DNA of 64,000 nt from an uncultured Bacilli bacterium (GTDB lineage: Bacteria; Bacillota_I; Bacilli_A; RF39; UBA660): assembly GCA_934101645.1 (NCBI GenBank), contig CAKORX010000004.1, forward strand, positions 62,001 to 126,000, read 5' to 3'. Shown piece by piece: positions 15,790-25,679 of the stretch (position 1 is its first letter; each line of letters starts with the position of its first letter). Made by a program: the position numbers and the translations under genes. Under the pieces are notes generated by a model. It was given only the letters and a program-made list of their open reading frames with translations, was not told the DNA's origin and ran no database searches.

Positions 15790-16797
15790 GTGTTTAATAA
15801 AATATATGATAAAATAAAAAAGTTTATTAAGGAAAACTATTTATCTTTGTTATTTATTATTTTTCTTTTGGTAATAAATTTTGTAAAAGTACCTTATATT
15901 ATTTATAAACCAGGAGGATCAATTAACTTAAATGATCGTATTGATGTAGATAATAATTATAATATTTCTGGTAAATATTCAATGAATTATGTAACCGTTG
16001 TAAGAGGGAGTCTTTTAACGACTGGTCTTTCATTTATAATTCCTGATTGGGATTTAAAAATAGAAAAAGACGTTACTGGAAATATGGATTATGATACTCT
16101 TTTTCAAATAGAAAGAATTGATTTAAAAAATTCTTTATTTTTAGCAACTTACAATGCATATAAAAAAGCCGGCAAAAAGATTGATGTTACTGGCCAAAAA
16201 AATTATGTATCAGTTGTAAGCGAAGATAGTGACACTGATTTAAAAGTAATGGATGAAATAATAAGTATTGATGGAAATGCTTTTAAAAATTTAAGTGAAT
16301 TTCAAAAGTATATTGGTTCATTAAATATAGGTGATAAAGTTGAATTTATTGTTAAAGAAAATGATAAAGAAGTAACAAAATATGGTATTGTTAAAGATTT
16401 TGATGGTCAAAAAAAGGTCGGTATTGGTATAATTAGCGAATATGAGTATAAAACTGATCCTAAAATTAATATTTCCACGAGAGCATCAGAAGCTGGTTCC
16501 TCAGGCGGACTTATGCTTACTTTGACAATTTATGAAAAAATTGCAGAAAATGATTTGTCTCATGGCAAAAATATTATGGGTACAGGAACTATTGATGAAG
16601 ATGGCAATGTTGGCGCTATTGGGGGAGTTAAATATAAAATGCTTGGAGCTGCAAACGATGGTGCAGAAATATTCTTTATTCCTAAAGAAAATTATGAAGA
16701 AGCTTTAAGTGTTTACAAAAAACATGACCTAAAGTTTAAACTTGTTATGGTTGAAACTTTGGATGATGCGATAAACTATTTAAAAACTTTCGAATAA
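15790..16797 (+). CDS. ylbL: YlbL-like membrane-anchored PDZ/Lon-type serine protease
   Basis: A 335-residue protein with GTG start and RBS TAGGTGAT. One membrane segment (about 17-33) is followed by an extracytoplasmic domain with a PDZ module (about 130-205, LKVMDEIISIDGNAFKN) and a C-terminal Lon-type protease domain. The catalytic Ser is in AGSSGGLML near 238 and the Lys in GGVKYKMLGA near 281, with GTGTIDEDGNVGAIGG between them. YlbL family members process or clear membrane and secreted proteins. ATG is not available near the RBS, so GTG is preferred. Confidence 0.88.
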   Translation: MFNKIYDKIKKFIKENYLSLLFIIFLLVINFVKVPYIIYKPGGSINLNDRIDVDNNYNISGKYSMNYVTVVRGSLLTTGLSFIIPDWDLKIEKDVTGNMDYDTLFQIERIDLKNSLFLATYNAYKKAGKKIDVTGQKNYVSVVSEDSDTDLKVMDEIISIDGNAFKNLSEFQKYIGSLNIGDKVEFIVKENDKEVTKYGIVKDFDGQKKVGIGIISEYEYKTDPKINISTRASEAGSSGGLMLTLTIYEKIAENDLSHGKNIMGTGTIDEDGNVGAIGGVKYKMLGAANDGAEIFFIPKENYEEALSVYKKHDLKFKLVMVETLDDAINYLKTFE

Positions 16798-16831
16798 GTG
16801 TTATAATATATTTTCACGAAAGGGGGATACT

Positions 16832-17698
16832 ATGACTGATTTATCAAATGCAGAAAGTAGATTACTTGGCATTGTAATGTCTATAAGTGATGTCTTTTTT
16901 ACCGATTTTACTAGTTTCGAAGAACTATATGATTTTTTTAGAAATAATGATGATAGTATGGGTTTATATCAAAAACTATGTGAATTATATTTCAATGAAG
17001 ACCGCTATGCAGTAAAAAATATGGTTAAAACATGCTACTACTATTATTTAATAAATCATCCAAGAGCTCCTAAATTTTCTGAGGAAGAATTAGTTAGTAA
17101 ATTTATTTCAGATAGGTCATTTGGAGTAAGCATTATTGATGCCTATTATGAACTTTTTTTCGATAAAGAGCAAACAAGCGAATTAGAATCTGACTTGCTT
17201 GACACAAAAATGTATCAAGAATCTATTGCACCTTATAAATGGGAAATTCGTGGAATTAATGATTATTTAAGAGAACACGTAAAATCTGTATTTAATTTTG
17301 TTTTCGCTTTTGAAGATGATAAAGAAAAAACTTCGGAAGTAGTATATAATTTCATTAAAGGAACATCTACAACAGAAAATATATATATAAAAGAAAAAAT
17401 TGATATTATAAGATCATATTTTCCTTATTTTGTAAAAATAATGTATTATGATATATATAAATATGTATCTTTTAAAGAAGCAGACACAAGTCTTTCCGAA
17501 GAATTATACTTAATTATTAATGATGAAAATATTAATTGGTCAGATCCTAAGCTATTTGATTATGATATGTTCAAAATGTTTATAGATTTTATAAGATTTA
17601 GTGGAAAAGAAAGAGAGGAAGCAATAAAGAGTTTAACAAGCACACAAAGAAGACTTATTTTAAATAATGTTCCTCTTAGTGCTTTAGATGAATTTTAG
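16832..17698 (+). CDS. Conserved-looking hypothetical protein upstream of mutS
   Basis: A 288-residue soluble, acidic, mostly helical protein rich in Tyr, Phe, Asp and Glu, with no membrane segment and no motif I recognise. RBS AAAGGGGG precedes ATG. The stop is 2 bases before the mutS start, so the two are certainly co-transcribed, perhaps translationally coupled. A role linked to MutS is only a guess from position. Its style (long Phe/Tyr-rich helices) recalls the unknown proteins at 36550-38678, but I see no alignable motif. Confidence 0.7.
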   Translation: MTDLSNAESRLLGIVMSISDVFFTDFTSFEELYDFFRNNDDSMGLYQKLCELYFNEDRYAVKNMVKTCYYYYLINHPRAPKFSEEELVSKFISDRSFGVSIIDAYYELFFDKEQTSELESDLLDTKMYQESIAPYKWEIRGINDYLREHVKSVFNFVFAFEDDKEKTSEVVYNFIKGTSTTENIYIKEKIDIIRSYFPYFVKIMYYDIYKYVSFKEADTSLSEELYLIINDENINWSDPKLFDYDMFKMFIDFIRFSGKEREEAIKSLTSTQRRLILNNVPLSALDEF

Positions 17699-17700
17699 TT

Positions 17701-20235
17701 ATGAAAAGATGTGAAGTAGATAAAGCAAAATTGAGTCCAATGATGGCTCAATACATGGAAATAAAAGATAAATATGCAGATGTTTTACTTTTTTATAGAT
17801 TAGGTGACTTTTATGAACTTTTTTTCGAGGATGCATTAATTGCTTCGAAAGAACTTGAACTTACTTTAACTGGTAGAGTAGCAGGCTTAGACGAAAAAGT
17901 TCCAATGTGCGGTGTTCCTTATCATGCAGTTAAAAGTTATATAGAAAAAGTCGTTAATAAAGGCTATAAAGTAGCAATTTGTGAACAACTTGAGGATCCT
18001 AAACTAGTAAAAGGTATGGTAAAAAGGGGAGTAATAGATGTTATCAGTAAAGGCACTATTGCGGACTTAGAACTATTAAATTCTTATGAAAATAGTTATG
18101 TATCATCCCTTTTAATATATCCTGACGTATATATTTTAACAAGCCTAGATATATCTACGGGAAAACTTTTAAGTAACAAAATAAATCGAAATATAAATAA
18201 ACTTACTAATGAAATTGTTAAATATGGTATTAAAGAAATTGTCTTAAAGGATAATGAAGACATTAATCTTGTTAATGAACTTAAAACAAAATTTAACATC
18301 GAAATTGACTATTATACTGGTCTTGAAGAAGAAATACCAAAAAGTATTAGTGATGCACTACCCGATGTTAGATGCACTATAGGTGTTAAACATTTATTTG
18401 GCTTTTTAACATTTTCCTCTTTAAAAGATTTATCAAGCATTAGTGAAATAACCGTTATTAATAATGAAGATTATCTTTATATGGATGCTTACTGCCAGGC
18501 AAACCTTGAACTTGTAGAAACAAGTAGAAATCATGAAAGAGAGTTTTCTTTACTTTGGCTTTTAGATAAATGTAAAACTGCAATGGGAAGTAGAAAACTT
18601 AGAACTATGCTTTTATCTCCACTTAAAGATATTAGTGAAATAAATAAACGTTATGACATGATTGAAAAACTTAATACAGAGTTTATTTTAAAAGATAGAT
18701 TAATATCCTTACTTGATGAAGTTTATGATATTGAAAGACTTACTGGTAAAATTACAAATGGTTCATTAAATGCAAGAGATTTATTACAATTAAAAAGAAG
18801 TTTAAAACCTTTACCAGAAATTAAAGAAATTAATAGTAAACTTGGATTTAATTTAAATATTGGAGAATTTAAAGATATTTATGATTTACTTGAAAAAGGT
18901 ATTTATGAAGATCCTCCGATTACTTTAAAAGATGGTTATTTAATTAAATCTGGATATAATACTGAACTTGATGAACTTAGGGAAATTAAAAAAAGTGGTA
19001 AAGATTTTATTGCTAAATTTGAAAGTGAAATAAAAGAAAAAACTGGATTCAAAAATTTAAAAATTGGTTTTAATAAAGTATTTGGTTATTATATTGAAAT
19101 AAGTAAAGCACAAGCTAAAGAGGCTGCAGAAAAATTTGGCTTTGAAAGAAAGCAAACGCTTGCTAATGGTGAAAGATTTATTTCACCAGAATTAAAAGAA
19201 AAAGAAGATTTAATATTAAATGCCGAGGAAAAAATTGTAGAACTTGAATATAAACTTTTCATAGATATAAAGGAAACTATTAAACTTCAGATAGCGGATT
19301 TAAGAAAAACTGCTGATAATTTAAGCTATTTAGACGTTCTTGTAACTTTGTCAGTAGATTCTGAAAAATATAATTTAGTTAGACCAAGTCTTAATACAGA
19401 ACATAATCTTGAAATTATTGATGGACGTCATCCAGTTGTAGAAAATTCTTTAAAAGATGGCTATGTAGCAAATGATTGTAAAATGGATAATAAAATATCC
19501 ACTTTACTAATTACAGGCCCTAATATGAGTGGCAAATCTACATATATGAGGCAAGTAGCAATAACTATAATAATGGCTCAGCTTGGTAGTTTTGTGCCTT
19601 GTAAAAAAGCAAATTTACCAATTATTGATAAAATTTTTACAAGAATTGGAGCATCTGACGATTTAGCAGGTGGACAATCTACATTTATGGTAGAAATGAG
19701 TGAGGCAAATAATGCAATAGAAAACGCTACAGAAAATAGTTTGATTTTATTTGATGAACTAGGAAGAGGAACTGCCACATATGATGGAATGGCTCTTGCT
19801 CAAAGTATTATTGAATATGTTAATGAAAATATTAAATGTAAAACACTATTTTCTACTCATTATCATGAACTTACATCACTGGAAAGAAAATATAACTCTA
19901 TTAAAAATGTTCATGTAGATGCAATGCTCCAAAATGGAGAACTAATTTTCCTTCATAAAGTAAAAAATGGATCAATTGATAAAAGTTATGGTGTTCATGT
20001 TGCCCAAATTGCTGGGCTTCCATCATCTCTTATAAAAAGAGCAAATGAAATTCTAGTGGATTTAGAAAGTTCTAATAAAAAAGAAGCAAGTAACAAACAA
20101 CTTTCATTTGATTTTGAAGAACAAAAACCTAAACCAAAAGATATTTTAAAAGATGTGGATGTACTAAATACCACACCTCTTGAAGCATTAAATATTTTAT
20201 ATAAATTAAAAGAAGAAAGCAAAAATAAACAATAA
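17701..20235 (+). CDS. mutS: DNA mismatch repair protein MutS
   Basis: An 844-residue protein, the usual MutS1 length. The mismatch-recognition domain has DFYELFFEDA near 37-46 (the Phe-x-Glu that stacks on mismatches). The connector, core and clamp domains follow. The ATPase has Walker A GPNMSGKST near 606, Walker B and signature DELGRGTATYDG near 685, and the STHYHEL switch. It binds base mismatches and small loops and recruits MutL. mutL is not in the window, although it often follows mutS. Confidence 0.97.
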   Translation: MKRCEVDKAKLSPMMAQYMEIKDKYADVLLFYRLGDFYELFFEDALIASKELELTLTGRVAGLDEKVPMCGVPYHAVKSYIEKVVNKGYKVAICEQLEDPKLVKGMVKRGVIDVISKGTIADLELLNSYENSYVSSLLIYPDVYILTSLDISTGKLLSNKINRNINKLTNEIVKYGIKEIVLKDNEDINLVNELKTKFNIEIDYYTGLEEEIPKSISDALPDVRCTIGVKHLFGFLTFSSLKDLSSISEITVINNEDYLYMDAYCQANLELVETSRNHEREFSLLWLLDKCKTAMGSRKLRTMLLSPLKDISEINKRYDMIEKLNTEFILKDRLISLLDEVYDIERLTGKITNGSLNARDLLQLKRSLKPLPEIKEINSKLGFNLNIGEFKDIYDLLEKGIYEDPPITLKDGYLIKSGYNTELDELREIKKSGKDFIAKFESEIKEKTGFKNLKIGFNKVFGYYIEISKAQAKEAAEKFGFERKQTLANGERFISPELKEKEDLILNAEEKIVELEYKLFIDIKETIKLQIADLRKTADNLSYLDVLVTLSVDSEKYNLVRPSLNTEHNLEIIDGRHPVVENSLKDGYVANDCKMDNKISTLLITGPNMSGKSTYMRQVAITIIMAQLGSFVPCKKANLPIIDKIFTRIGASDDLAGGQSTFMVEMSEANNAIENATENSLILFDELGRGTATYDGMALAQSIIEYVNENIKCKTLFSTHYHELTSLERKYNSIKNVHVDAMLQNGELIFLHKVKNGSIDKSYGVHVAQIAGLPSSLIKRANEILVDLESSNKKEASNKQLSFDFEEQKPKPKDILKDVDVLNTTPLEALNILYKLKEESKNKQ

Positions 20236-20263
20236 TTTTTGCTTTTTTATATATAATTTTATT

Positions 20264-21220
20264 ATGAAAAGAAAAATGATAATAATTATCTGTCTAATAT
20301 TTTTTCTTATATTTATAAATAATATAAAATCTATTAATGTTTTTAATGAAAAACTTACTTTGGAGGATAAAATTAGAGAATTACTTTATAAAAAATATCC
20401 TTTTAAAATTGCTCAAAAACTTGATAATTATGCAAAAATTAAGTATGAATATAAAAATAATTATTTGCTTGTAACATATATAACTAATAAGGACGTTTTA
20501 GATACAAATAGAGTGTTTGAATTAAAAGTTAGTTATAATGATATTAAAGATTACATAGATATTTCTAAATATGAAATAATAGATATTTTATCTGATGATG
20601 GATTTAATTATGATAAAAATAAGAAAACTATAATATTTACATTTGATGATGGTCCTCATAAGAAAAATACTTTAGAAATTCTTAATGCTTTAGAAGAATA
20701 TAAAATGTCTGCAACATTTTTCATGGTAGGGGAGAAATTTACAAATAATAAAGAAATAATTCAAAAGGTTTATTCATCTCATAGCGAAGTAGGATATCAT
20801 AGTTATAGTCATGATATTTTAACAAAAGAAGATCAAAATAAAATTACTGATGAGTTTGAAATGACGGATAATTTATATTATTTATATACAAAAAGTCATT
20901 TAAATTTAACTAGACCTCCGTATGGTTTAATAAATGATAAAGTTTTAAAAAGTATTAATACATCCTTTATATTATGGGATTTAGACACAAATGATTGGAA
21001 ATATAAAGATGCTAAACATATAGAAAAATATGTATTAAATAATTTAAAAAATGGGGATATAATATTATTTCATGATAGTTATAAAAGCACTGTAAAAGCA
21101 ATTAAAAAACTTTGTGAAGAGCTTTACCTTATGGATGTGCAAGTTTTATCAATAGATGAATATGCTCGCCTTTATGATATAAAACTTGAAAAAGGGAAGA
21201 TGTATTATAGTTTTAAATAA
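20264..21220 (+). CDS. Membrane-anchored polysaccharide deacetylase (NodB domain)
   Basis: A 318-residue protein with an N-terminal membrane anchor (about 4-18), a short spacer domain, and a NodB-type carbohydrate esterase 4 domain from about 122. Metal-site motifs read TFDDGP near 126 and YHSYSHD near 183; the other CE4 motifs are RPPYG near 225, DTNDWK near 243 and ILFHDS near 267. It most likely removes acetyl groups from peptidoglycan GlcNAc/MurNAc or another glycan outside the membrane. The 28-base gap after mutS, with no clear terminator, allows readthrough. It converges on the next gene with an 8-base overlap. Confidence 0.88.
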   Translation: MKRKMIIIICLIFFLIFINNIKSINVFNEKLTLEDKIRELLYKKYPFKIAQKLDNYAKIKYEYKNNYLLVTYITNKDVLDTNRVFELKVSYNDIKDYIDISKYEIIDILSDDGFNYDKNKKTIIFTFDDGPHKKNTLEILNALEEYKMSATFFMVGEKFTNNKEIIQKVYSSHSEVGYHSYSHDILTKEDQNKITDEFEMTDNLYYLYTKSHLNLTRPPYGLINDKVLKSINTSFILWDLDTNDWKYKDAKHIEKYVLNNLKNGDIILFHDSYKSTVKAIKKLCEELYLMDVQVLSIDEYARLYDIKLEKGKMYYSFK

Positions 21221-21551
21221 TGCCAATTTCCACTTCCGTTGAGGATTTATATTCAATGTATAAATATATTGCACCACCTATTAAAAACATTACTGAGGCA
21301 AACTCTCTTAATAAACCATATTTATTTTCATTTATTTTTTCCTTATTAATATGGGCAAAGTATAGATAGATTAAAAAACCAATTGCTAAAATTATAATAT
21401 TTATATTTTTATATATTTTTTTACTTTTATAATCTTTTGAAAAAATAAATTTTTCTTCATAATAATTTGAAACAATTGCCATAGCAAAAATAAAAATATA
21501 TATAAGCCAAACTATGTTTTCTTTTTCTATATCTTTTAACTTTGTTTCCAT
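21213..21551 (-). CDS. Small membrane protein, unknown (112 aa)
   Basis: A 112-residue protein with three predicted hydrophobic segments (about 15-28, 48-65 and 83-100) and charged loops (KDYKSKKIYK, NKEKINENKYG). No recognised motif. It lies downstream of another small membrane protein on the same strand and overlaps the deacetylase gene end by 8 bases. The composition looks coding and has no rival frame. Confidence 0.55.
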   Translation of the reverse strand: METKLKDIEKENIVWLIYIFIFAMAIVSNYYEEKFIFSKDYKSKKIYKNINIIILAIGFLIYLYFAHINKEKINENKYGLLREFASVMFLIGGAIYLYIEYKSSTEVEIGII

Positions 21552-21561
21552 AATAAAAAAT

Positions 21562-21596
21562 ATGTAATAAAGTTTATTTTTTATGCTTTATTACAT
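21562..21596 (-). terminator. Inverted repeat/terminator between two small membrane protein genes
   Basis: Perfect 11-bp arms atgtaataaag (21562-21572) and ctttattacat (21586-21596) with a 13-base loop. On the minus strand the hairpin is followed by ATTTTTTATT, and it spans the stop of the upstream gene. Confidence 0.55.
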
Positions 21597-21891
21597 AATC
21601 ATTAAGTTTTTTATTTCTTATTATAAATGGAGCTATAATAAATATAATTCCAAAAATAAGTGTACTAATATTATAAAAGTAGTCAATAAATTTAAGCCCA
21701 TCTTTGTAACCATATATAAATAAAAAAATACTTAAACTTATACATAAAATACCACATATGAAAGCAGATGTAAGCTTTCTTTTTACATATTTTCCAACTT
21801 TAGTAGAAAAATATTCATTGTTTATTTTCTTTTTTTCTTCTTTATTTAATTTTTGATATTTATTTTTCATTTGTTCACCTAAAGATATCAT
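21574..21891 (-). CDS. Small membrane protein, unknown (105 aa)
   Basis: A 105-residue protein. A charged, possibly coiled N-terminus (KNKYQKLNKEEKKKINNEYF) is followed by two hydrophobic helices (about 42-60 and 70-90) and a Lys-rich cytoplasmic-like tail. RBS AGGTGAAC lies before ATG 21873 (MKNKYQ), which is a better-supported start than the upstream ATG 21891. No family recognised. Confidence 0.5.
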   Translation of the reverse strand: MISLGEQMKNKYQKLNKEEKKKINNEYFSTKVGKYVKRKLTSAFICGILCISLSIFLFIYGYKDGLKFIDYFYNISTLIFGIIFIIAPFIIRNKKLNDYVIKHKK

Positions 21892-21997
21892 AACAAATTA
21901 AAAGTTAAATGTCTAATAAAATTATATGTAAAATAGTTAATAATTAATTGAATTATTTAATAAAATATAATATACTTTAAGTAGATAGGAGGATACG

Positions 21998-22552
21998 ATG
22001 AAAATAGCATTAATTATTATAGCAGTTGTTTTAGTGTTAATAGTTTTATATGTTATAAACACAAGAAATGCATTAGTTATTTTAAGAAACAAAGTAAAAG
22101 ACCAATTAAGTCAAATTGATGTACAACTAAAAAGAAGATTTGATTTAATTCCTAATCTTGTTGAAACTGTAAAAGGCTATGCAAAACATGAAAAGGAAAC
22201 TTTAGAAGATGTTATTAAAGCCAGAAATACTTATCTTTCTGCAACAACACCGGAAGACCAATTAAAAGCCGATGGTGAACTTACTGGTGCTATCAATAAA
22301 CTATTTGCTTTAGCAGAAAGCTATCCTGAATTAAAGGCAAATGAAAGTTTTTTATCACTTCAAAAGGAATTAACTACATGTGAAGAAAAAATTACTTATG
22401 CTAGACAATTTTATAATGATTCAGTACTTTCTTATAACAATAAAATTGAATTATTCCCTAGTAGTATTGTAGCTGGAATGTTCCATTTTGAAAAAGAAAA
22501 ATTCTTTGAAGCAAGTGCTGAAGAAAGAAAAAATGTACAAGTAAAATTCTAA
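21998..22552 (+). CDS. lemA: LemA family protein
   Basis: A 184-residue protein with RBS TAGGAGGA. An N-terminal membrane helix (about 3-22) is followed by the LemA helical bundle with the family signature QLKRRFDLIPNLVETVKGYAKHEKETLEDV. It is placed with the helix in the membrane and the rest facing one side. The function is poorly known, often a partner of DUF2207/TPM-like membrane proteins. The next gene encodes a DUF2207 protein, and the same pairing occurs at 49648-52296. A terminator separates the two genes here. Confidence 0.92.
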   Translation: MKIALIIIAVVLVLIVLYVINTRNALVILRNKVKDQLSQIDVQLKRRFDLIPNLVETVKGYAKHEKETLEDVIKARNTYLSATTPEDQLKADGELTGAINKLFALAESYPELKANESFLSLQKELTTCEEKITYARQFYNDSVLSYNNKIELFPSSIVAGMFHFEKEKFFEASAEERKNVQVKF

Positions 22553-22574
22553 GGCATTGTTAATGCCTTTTTTT
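22553..22574 (+). terminator. Terminator between lemA and DUF2207 gene
   Basis: GGCAT-tgtta-ATGCC with eight T, immediately after the lemA stop and 15 bases before the next start. It would lower expression of the downstream partner relative to lemA. Confidence 0.75.
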
Positions 22575-22588
22575 TATTAGGAAGGATT

Positions 22589-24286
22589 ATGAGAAGAAAT
22601 TATTTTATATTATTAATTATTTTACTTTTATTTCCTTTAGGTGTGTTTGCTAAAAATGATATTTATTCAAAAAATGCGAGCATTTATATCGATGAATATG
22701 GTACTGCAAATGTAACTGAAACTTGGGAAGTAAAAGGGCAAGATGGAACTGAGTGGTATATACCACTTACAAATCTTGGAAAAAGTTCCGTTAGCGACTT
22801 TAGTGTTATGATGGACGGAACTATGCTTACACAAAAAACTTGGAATGTAAATGAAAGTATTAAACAAAAAGCAGGATATTATGGATATAATTATATTGAT
22901 AATGGTGTTGAACTTTGTTTCGGCAAAACCGACTATAAAAAACATACTTTTGTAATTAAATATACTATATCTAATTTTGTTTTCACAACAAATGATGCAG
23001 ATGTAATAAGTTGGAGAATTTTTGAATACCAAAATAATAAAACTAGATGGCAAAATTTTTCTGCCATAATAAAAAGTTATTATACTTTTCCTGATTCATT
23101 AGATGTTTGGGGATTTGGTTATAAAGGATATGCTTATGTAAAAGATGGAGTTATTCAAATGTCAAATGAAGGAGACATGAGAACAAATTACGTTGTTTTA
23201 CAAGCAAAATTTCCTAAAGGTACTTTTAAAAACCTTGTAAGGTATTCTAATTTTAATACTTTTGAAGATGTAAATAATGCCAACTCAGAAAATACGTATG
23301 ATTATGATTATAATACAGACTCACAAAGTTTCTTAAGTAAAATGCTAGAATTTTTAAGTGGTATTATTCCAATACTTTTCTGGGTAGCAGTACTTGCAAG
23401 TGGTGTTTCTCTTACTGGACAAGAATTTGGTTATAAAGATAATAAAAAAATAGATAAAAATAATACCAATATATTTAGAGAAATACCATGTAACAAAGAT
23501 ATTCAATATGCAAATACACTTATTTATTTAAATAAATTTGGTTATAAGGAATCAAATATTATTGGAGCAATTATCTTAAAATGGGTTAGAGATGATAAAA
23601 TTACCTTTATAAAAAAGGAAAAAGCTTTTGGTGGAGAAGAAAGCGTTTTAGATTTAACTAAAAATCCTACATTTGATAATGATTTTGAAAGTGGATTATT
23701 TTCTATAATGCATAAGGCATCAGGAGATGGATATCTTGAGAGTAAAGAATTGGAAAAATATTGCCGAAGTCATTATTCAAGTTTCTTCAGATTATTTTCT
23801 AAAAATAATTTAGACCAAGTTGAAAAACTTTTGAAAGAAGGCCAAATTAGAAAAAGAGTTGATAAAAAAGAATGTAAAGCTAAAAAAGTCTTATCAGAGA
23901 AAATTTATAAAGATAGTAAAGAATTATATGGATTAAAATTATTCTTCGAAGAATTTGCAAAAATGGATACAAAAGAAACTTTAGAAGTCAAATTATGGGA
24001 TGAATATTTAATGTTTGCTTATTTATTTGGAATGGCTGATAGAGTTGCTAAGCAGCTTAAAAACCTATATCCTGAATATATGGAACAAGAATTCCAAAAT
24101 CGTAATTTTGACTTTGATACAATCATAAGCATTAATCGTATAGCTTCACGTAGCGTCAATGCTGCGAGTGCCGCAAGAAGTGCTGCCCAAAGTTATTCTG
24201 CCGGTGGTGGGGGATTCTCATCTGGTGGCGGAGGCGGAGGTTCCTTCGGCGGTGGTGGTTCATCCGGTGGTGGCGGAAGCCGTTAA
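22589..24286 (+). CDS. DUF2207 membrane protein with Gly-rich tail
   Basis: A 565-residue protein. A signal peptide ends near VFAKND (residue 22). The extracytoplasmic beta domain covers about 25-235 (YIDEYGTANVTETWEV is typical of the DUF2207 start), with a membrane segment near 255-275. The cytoplasmic part of about 290 residues ends in a Ser/Gly-rich tail (GGGGFSSGGGGGGSFGGGG). It is the expected partner of the LemA protein just upstream. The other two DUF2207 tails in the window end in SW; this one ends GGSR. Function unknown; TPM/DUF2207 proteins are suspected in envelope maintenance. Confidence 0.85.
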   Translation: MRRNYFILLIILLLFPLGVFAKNDIYSKNASIYIDEYGTANVTETWEVKGQDGTEWYIPLTNLGKSSVSDFSVMMDGTMLTQKTWNVNESIKQKAGYYGYNYIDNGVELCFGKTDYKKHTFVIKYTISNFVFTTNDADVISWRIFEYQNNKTRWQNFSAIIKSYYTFPDSLDVWGFGYKGYAYVKDGVIQMSNEGDMRTNYVVLQAKFPKGTFKNLVRYSNFNTFEDVNNANSENTYDYDYNTDSQSFLSKMLEFLSGIIPILFWVAVLASGVSLTGQEFGYKDNKKIDKNNTNIFREIPCNKDIQYANTLIYLNKFGYKESNIIGAIILKWVRDDKITFIKKEKAFGGEESVLDLTKNPTFDNDFESGLFSIMHKASGDGYLESKELEKYCRSHYSSFFRLFSKNNLDQVEKLLKEGQIRKRVDKKECKAKKVLSEKIYKDSKELYGLKLFFEEFAKMDTKETLEVKLWDEYLMFAYLFGMADRVAKQLKNLYPEYMEQEFQNRNFDFDTIISINRIASRSVNAASAARSAAQSYSAGGGGFSSGGGGGGSFGGGGSSGGGGSR

Positions 24287-24310
24287 AAGTTCTCAGTTGA
24301 GGACTTTTTT
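24287..24310 (+). terminator. Terminator after DUF2207 gene
   Basis: Stem AGTTCTC/GAGGACT (24288-24305, loop agtt) with a run of T, just past the stop. Confidence 0.75.
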
Positions 24311-24388
24311 ATTTGCGTTTTTATTAAAAATTTATAAAAATATATTTATTTTTTATAAAAATGTGTTATACTAATTAAGTAATGAGTT

Positions 24389-24464
24389 GTCTCCTTAGCT
24401 CAGTTGGTAGAGCAACTGACTCTTAATCAGTGGGTCTAGGGTTCGAATCCCTAAGGGGACACCA
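24389..24464 (+). tRNA. tRNA-Lys (CTT)
   Basis: Complete cloverleaf with encoded CCA. The acceptor stem is GTCTCCT/AGGGGAC, the anticodon loop CTCTTAA gives CTT, the T loop is GTTCGAATC, and the discriminator is A. A TGTTATACT extended -10 lies just upstream. It reads AAG lysine codons. Confidence 0.95.
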
Positions 24465-24664
24465 TTAAAATTAAGTAATCATTTCACTTAGATTTTATTT
24501 TGTTCTTTGATTTATAAAAATTTAAAAAACAATTTAAAAAAATACAAAAAGCACATATAGTTAATTTAATTAGTATAATTTTTTAACGTCTTGATAAGGA
24601 CCACTACCAAATAATATAGAATAACAAATAAAGACAAAAAAATTATGCTTTTTTTATTGCAATT

Positions 24665-24691
24665 AAAAAGCCTAATATTAACTATTAGACT
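24665..24691 (-). terminator. Terminator of trmB (minus strand)
   Basis: On the minus strand AGTCTAATA-gttaa-TATTAGGCT then TTTTT; the stem includes the trmB stop codon. The stretch 24465-24664 upstream of it holds no gene that I can see. Confidence 0.7.
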
Positions 24692-25316
24692 TTGCATCAA
24701 GATAGTATATTGGTCTTCCTTCTTTTTGATATTGCTTTTCATAATTAGTCATGATATTTTTAATGTTTCTTTCGTCTTTATGAAGGTCTAAGGAAACTGT
24801 ATTAAATATATACCAATAATTAGATAAACTTTCAATAGAGTAGGCAAAAAAGCCTTTATTATCGGTTTTTAAAATAATGTGTTTCTCTTTTTTAAATACT
24901 TTATCATAAACTCTTAAATATCCTTCATGAGTAAATCTACGTTTTTCGTCTTGTTTTTTAGGCCAAGGATCACAAAATGTTAAATATATAGTATCAATTT
25001 CTCTTTGAAAAACATTACCAATATTTTTAGCATCCATATTTATGAGTCTTAAATTAGGCAAATTTTTATTAATTAATCTATTTACCGCCATAACCATTTG
25101 CGAATCAACGATTTCTAGTCCTATATAGTTTATATTTGGATTTGCGGTTGCCATATCAATAATAAAATCTCCGCGACCCATACCAAGTTCAAGACAAATT
25201 GGATTGTTATTTTTGAAAACTTCATGCCATTTTTTTTGATATAATTCAGGATTTTTAATTAGATACGGACTGCTGTTAATAATCTTATCTGCATTTTTTA
25301 TAACTTTATATTGCAT
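24678..25316 (-). CDS. trmB: tRNA (guanine-N7-)-methyltransferase
   Basis: A 212-residue SAM-dependent methyltransferase that makes m7G46 in tRNA. I chose ATG 25316 (MQYKVIKN) because GGAAGTG sits 5 bases before it; the longer frame adds a hydrophobic, RBS-less leader. Motif I is ELGMGRGDF, motif II IGLEIVDSQM. The TrmB signature FCDPWPKKQDEKRRF and the C-terminal LKTDNKGF are present. It lies among tRNA genes. Confidence 0.95.
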   Translation of the reverse strand: MQYKVIKNADKIINSSPYLIKNPELYQKKWHEVFKNNNPICLELGMGRGDFIIDMATANPNINYIGLEIVDSQMVMAVNRLINKNLPNLRLINMDAKNIGNVFQREIDTIYLTFCDPWPKKQDEKRRFTHEGYLRVYDKVFKKEKHIILKTDNKGFFAYSIESLSNYWYIFNTVSLDLHKDERNIKNIMTNYEKQYQKEGRPIYYLDAKSNS

Positions 25317-25458
25317 TTTTTCACTTCCTATAATAATTATAATAAATATAGTGGTATTTAGCAATAAACTTTTTAACTTATTTTTTCAGCAAAATAGGGT
25401 GGTTTTTTACAAAAATAAAAGAAAAACAATAAATTATGATAAAAATATAAAAAAAGAG

Positions 25459-25487
25459 TTGCATTTACTTAAAAAATAAGGTAAAAT
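25459..25487 (+). promoter_or_regulatory. Promoter of the tRNA-Ile/tRNA-Glu unit
   Basis: TTGCAT at 25459-25464, 17-bp spacer, TAAAAT at 25482-25487; tRNA-Ile starts 22 bases later. Confidence 0.6.
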
Positions 25488-25508
25488 GTAAAAGTACGAA
25501 AAAGAAAT

Positions 25509-25585
<77 letters not shown>

Positions 25586-25591
25586 TTTTTT

Positions 25592-25668
25592 GGCCCGTTG
25601 GTGAAGCGGCTTAACACACTGCCCTTTCACGGCAGCATTCATGGGTTCGAATCCCGTACGGGTCACCA
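25592..25668 (+). tRNA. tRNA-Glu (TTC)
   Basis: Acceptor GGCCCGT/ACGGGTC, anticodon stem CTGCC/GGCAG with loop CTTTCAC (anticodon TTC), T loop GTTCGAATC, A discriminator and CCA encoded. It is six bases after tRNA-Ile, so the two are co-transcribed. Confidence 0.95.
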
Positions 25669-25679
25669 GAAAAATAATC

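Noticed and set aside
22667..23053. 128-codon minus-strand frame opposite the DUF2207 gene
   Set aside because: It has no RBS and lies wholly inside a gene with recognised domains; AT-rich shadow.
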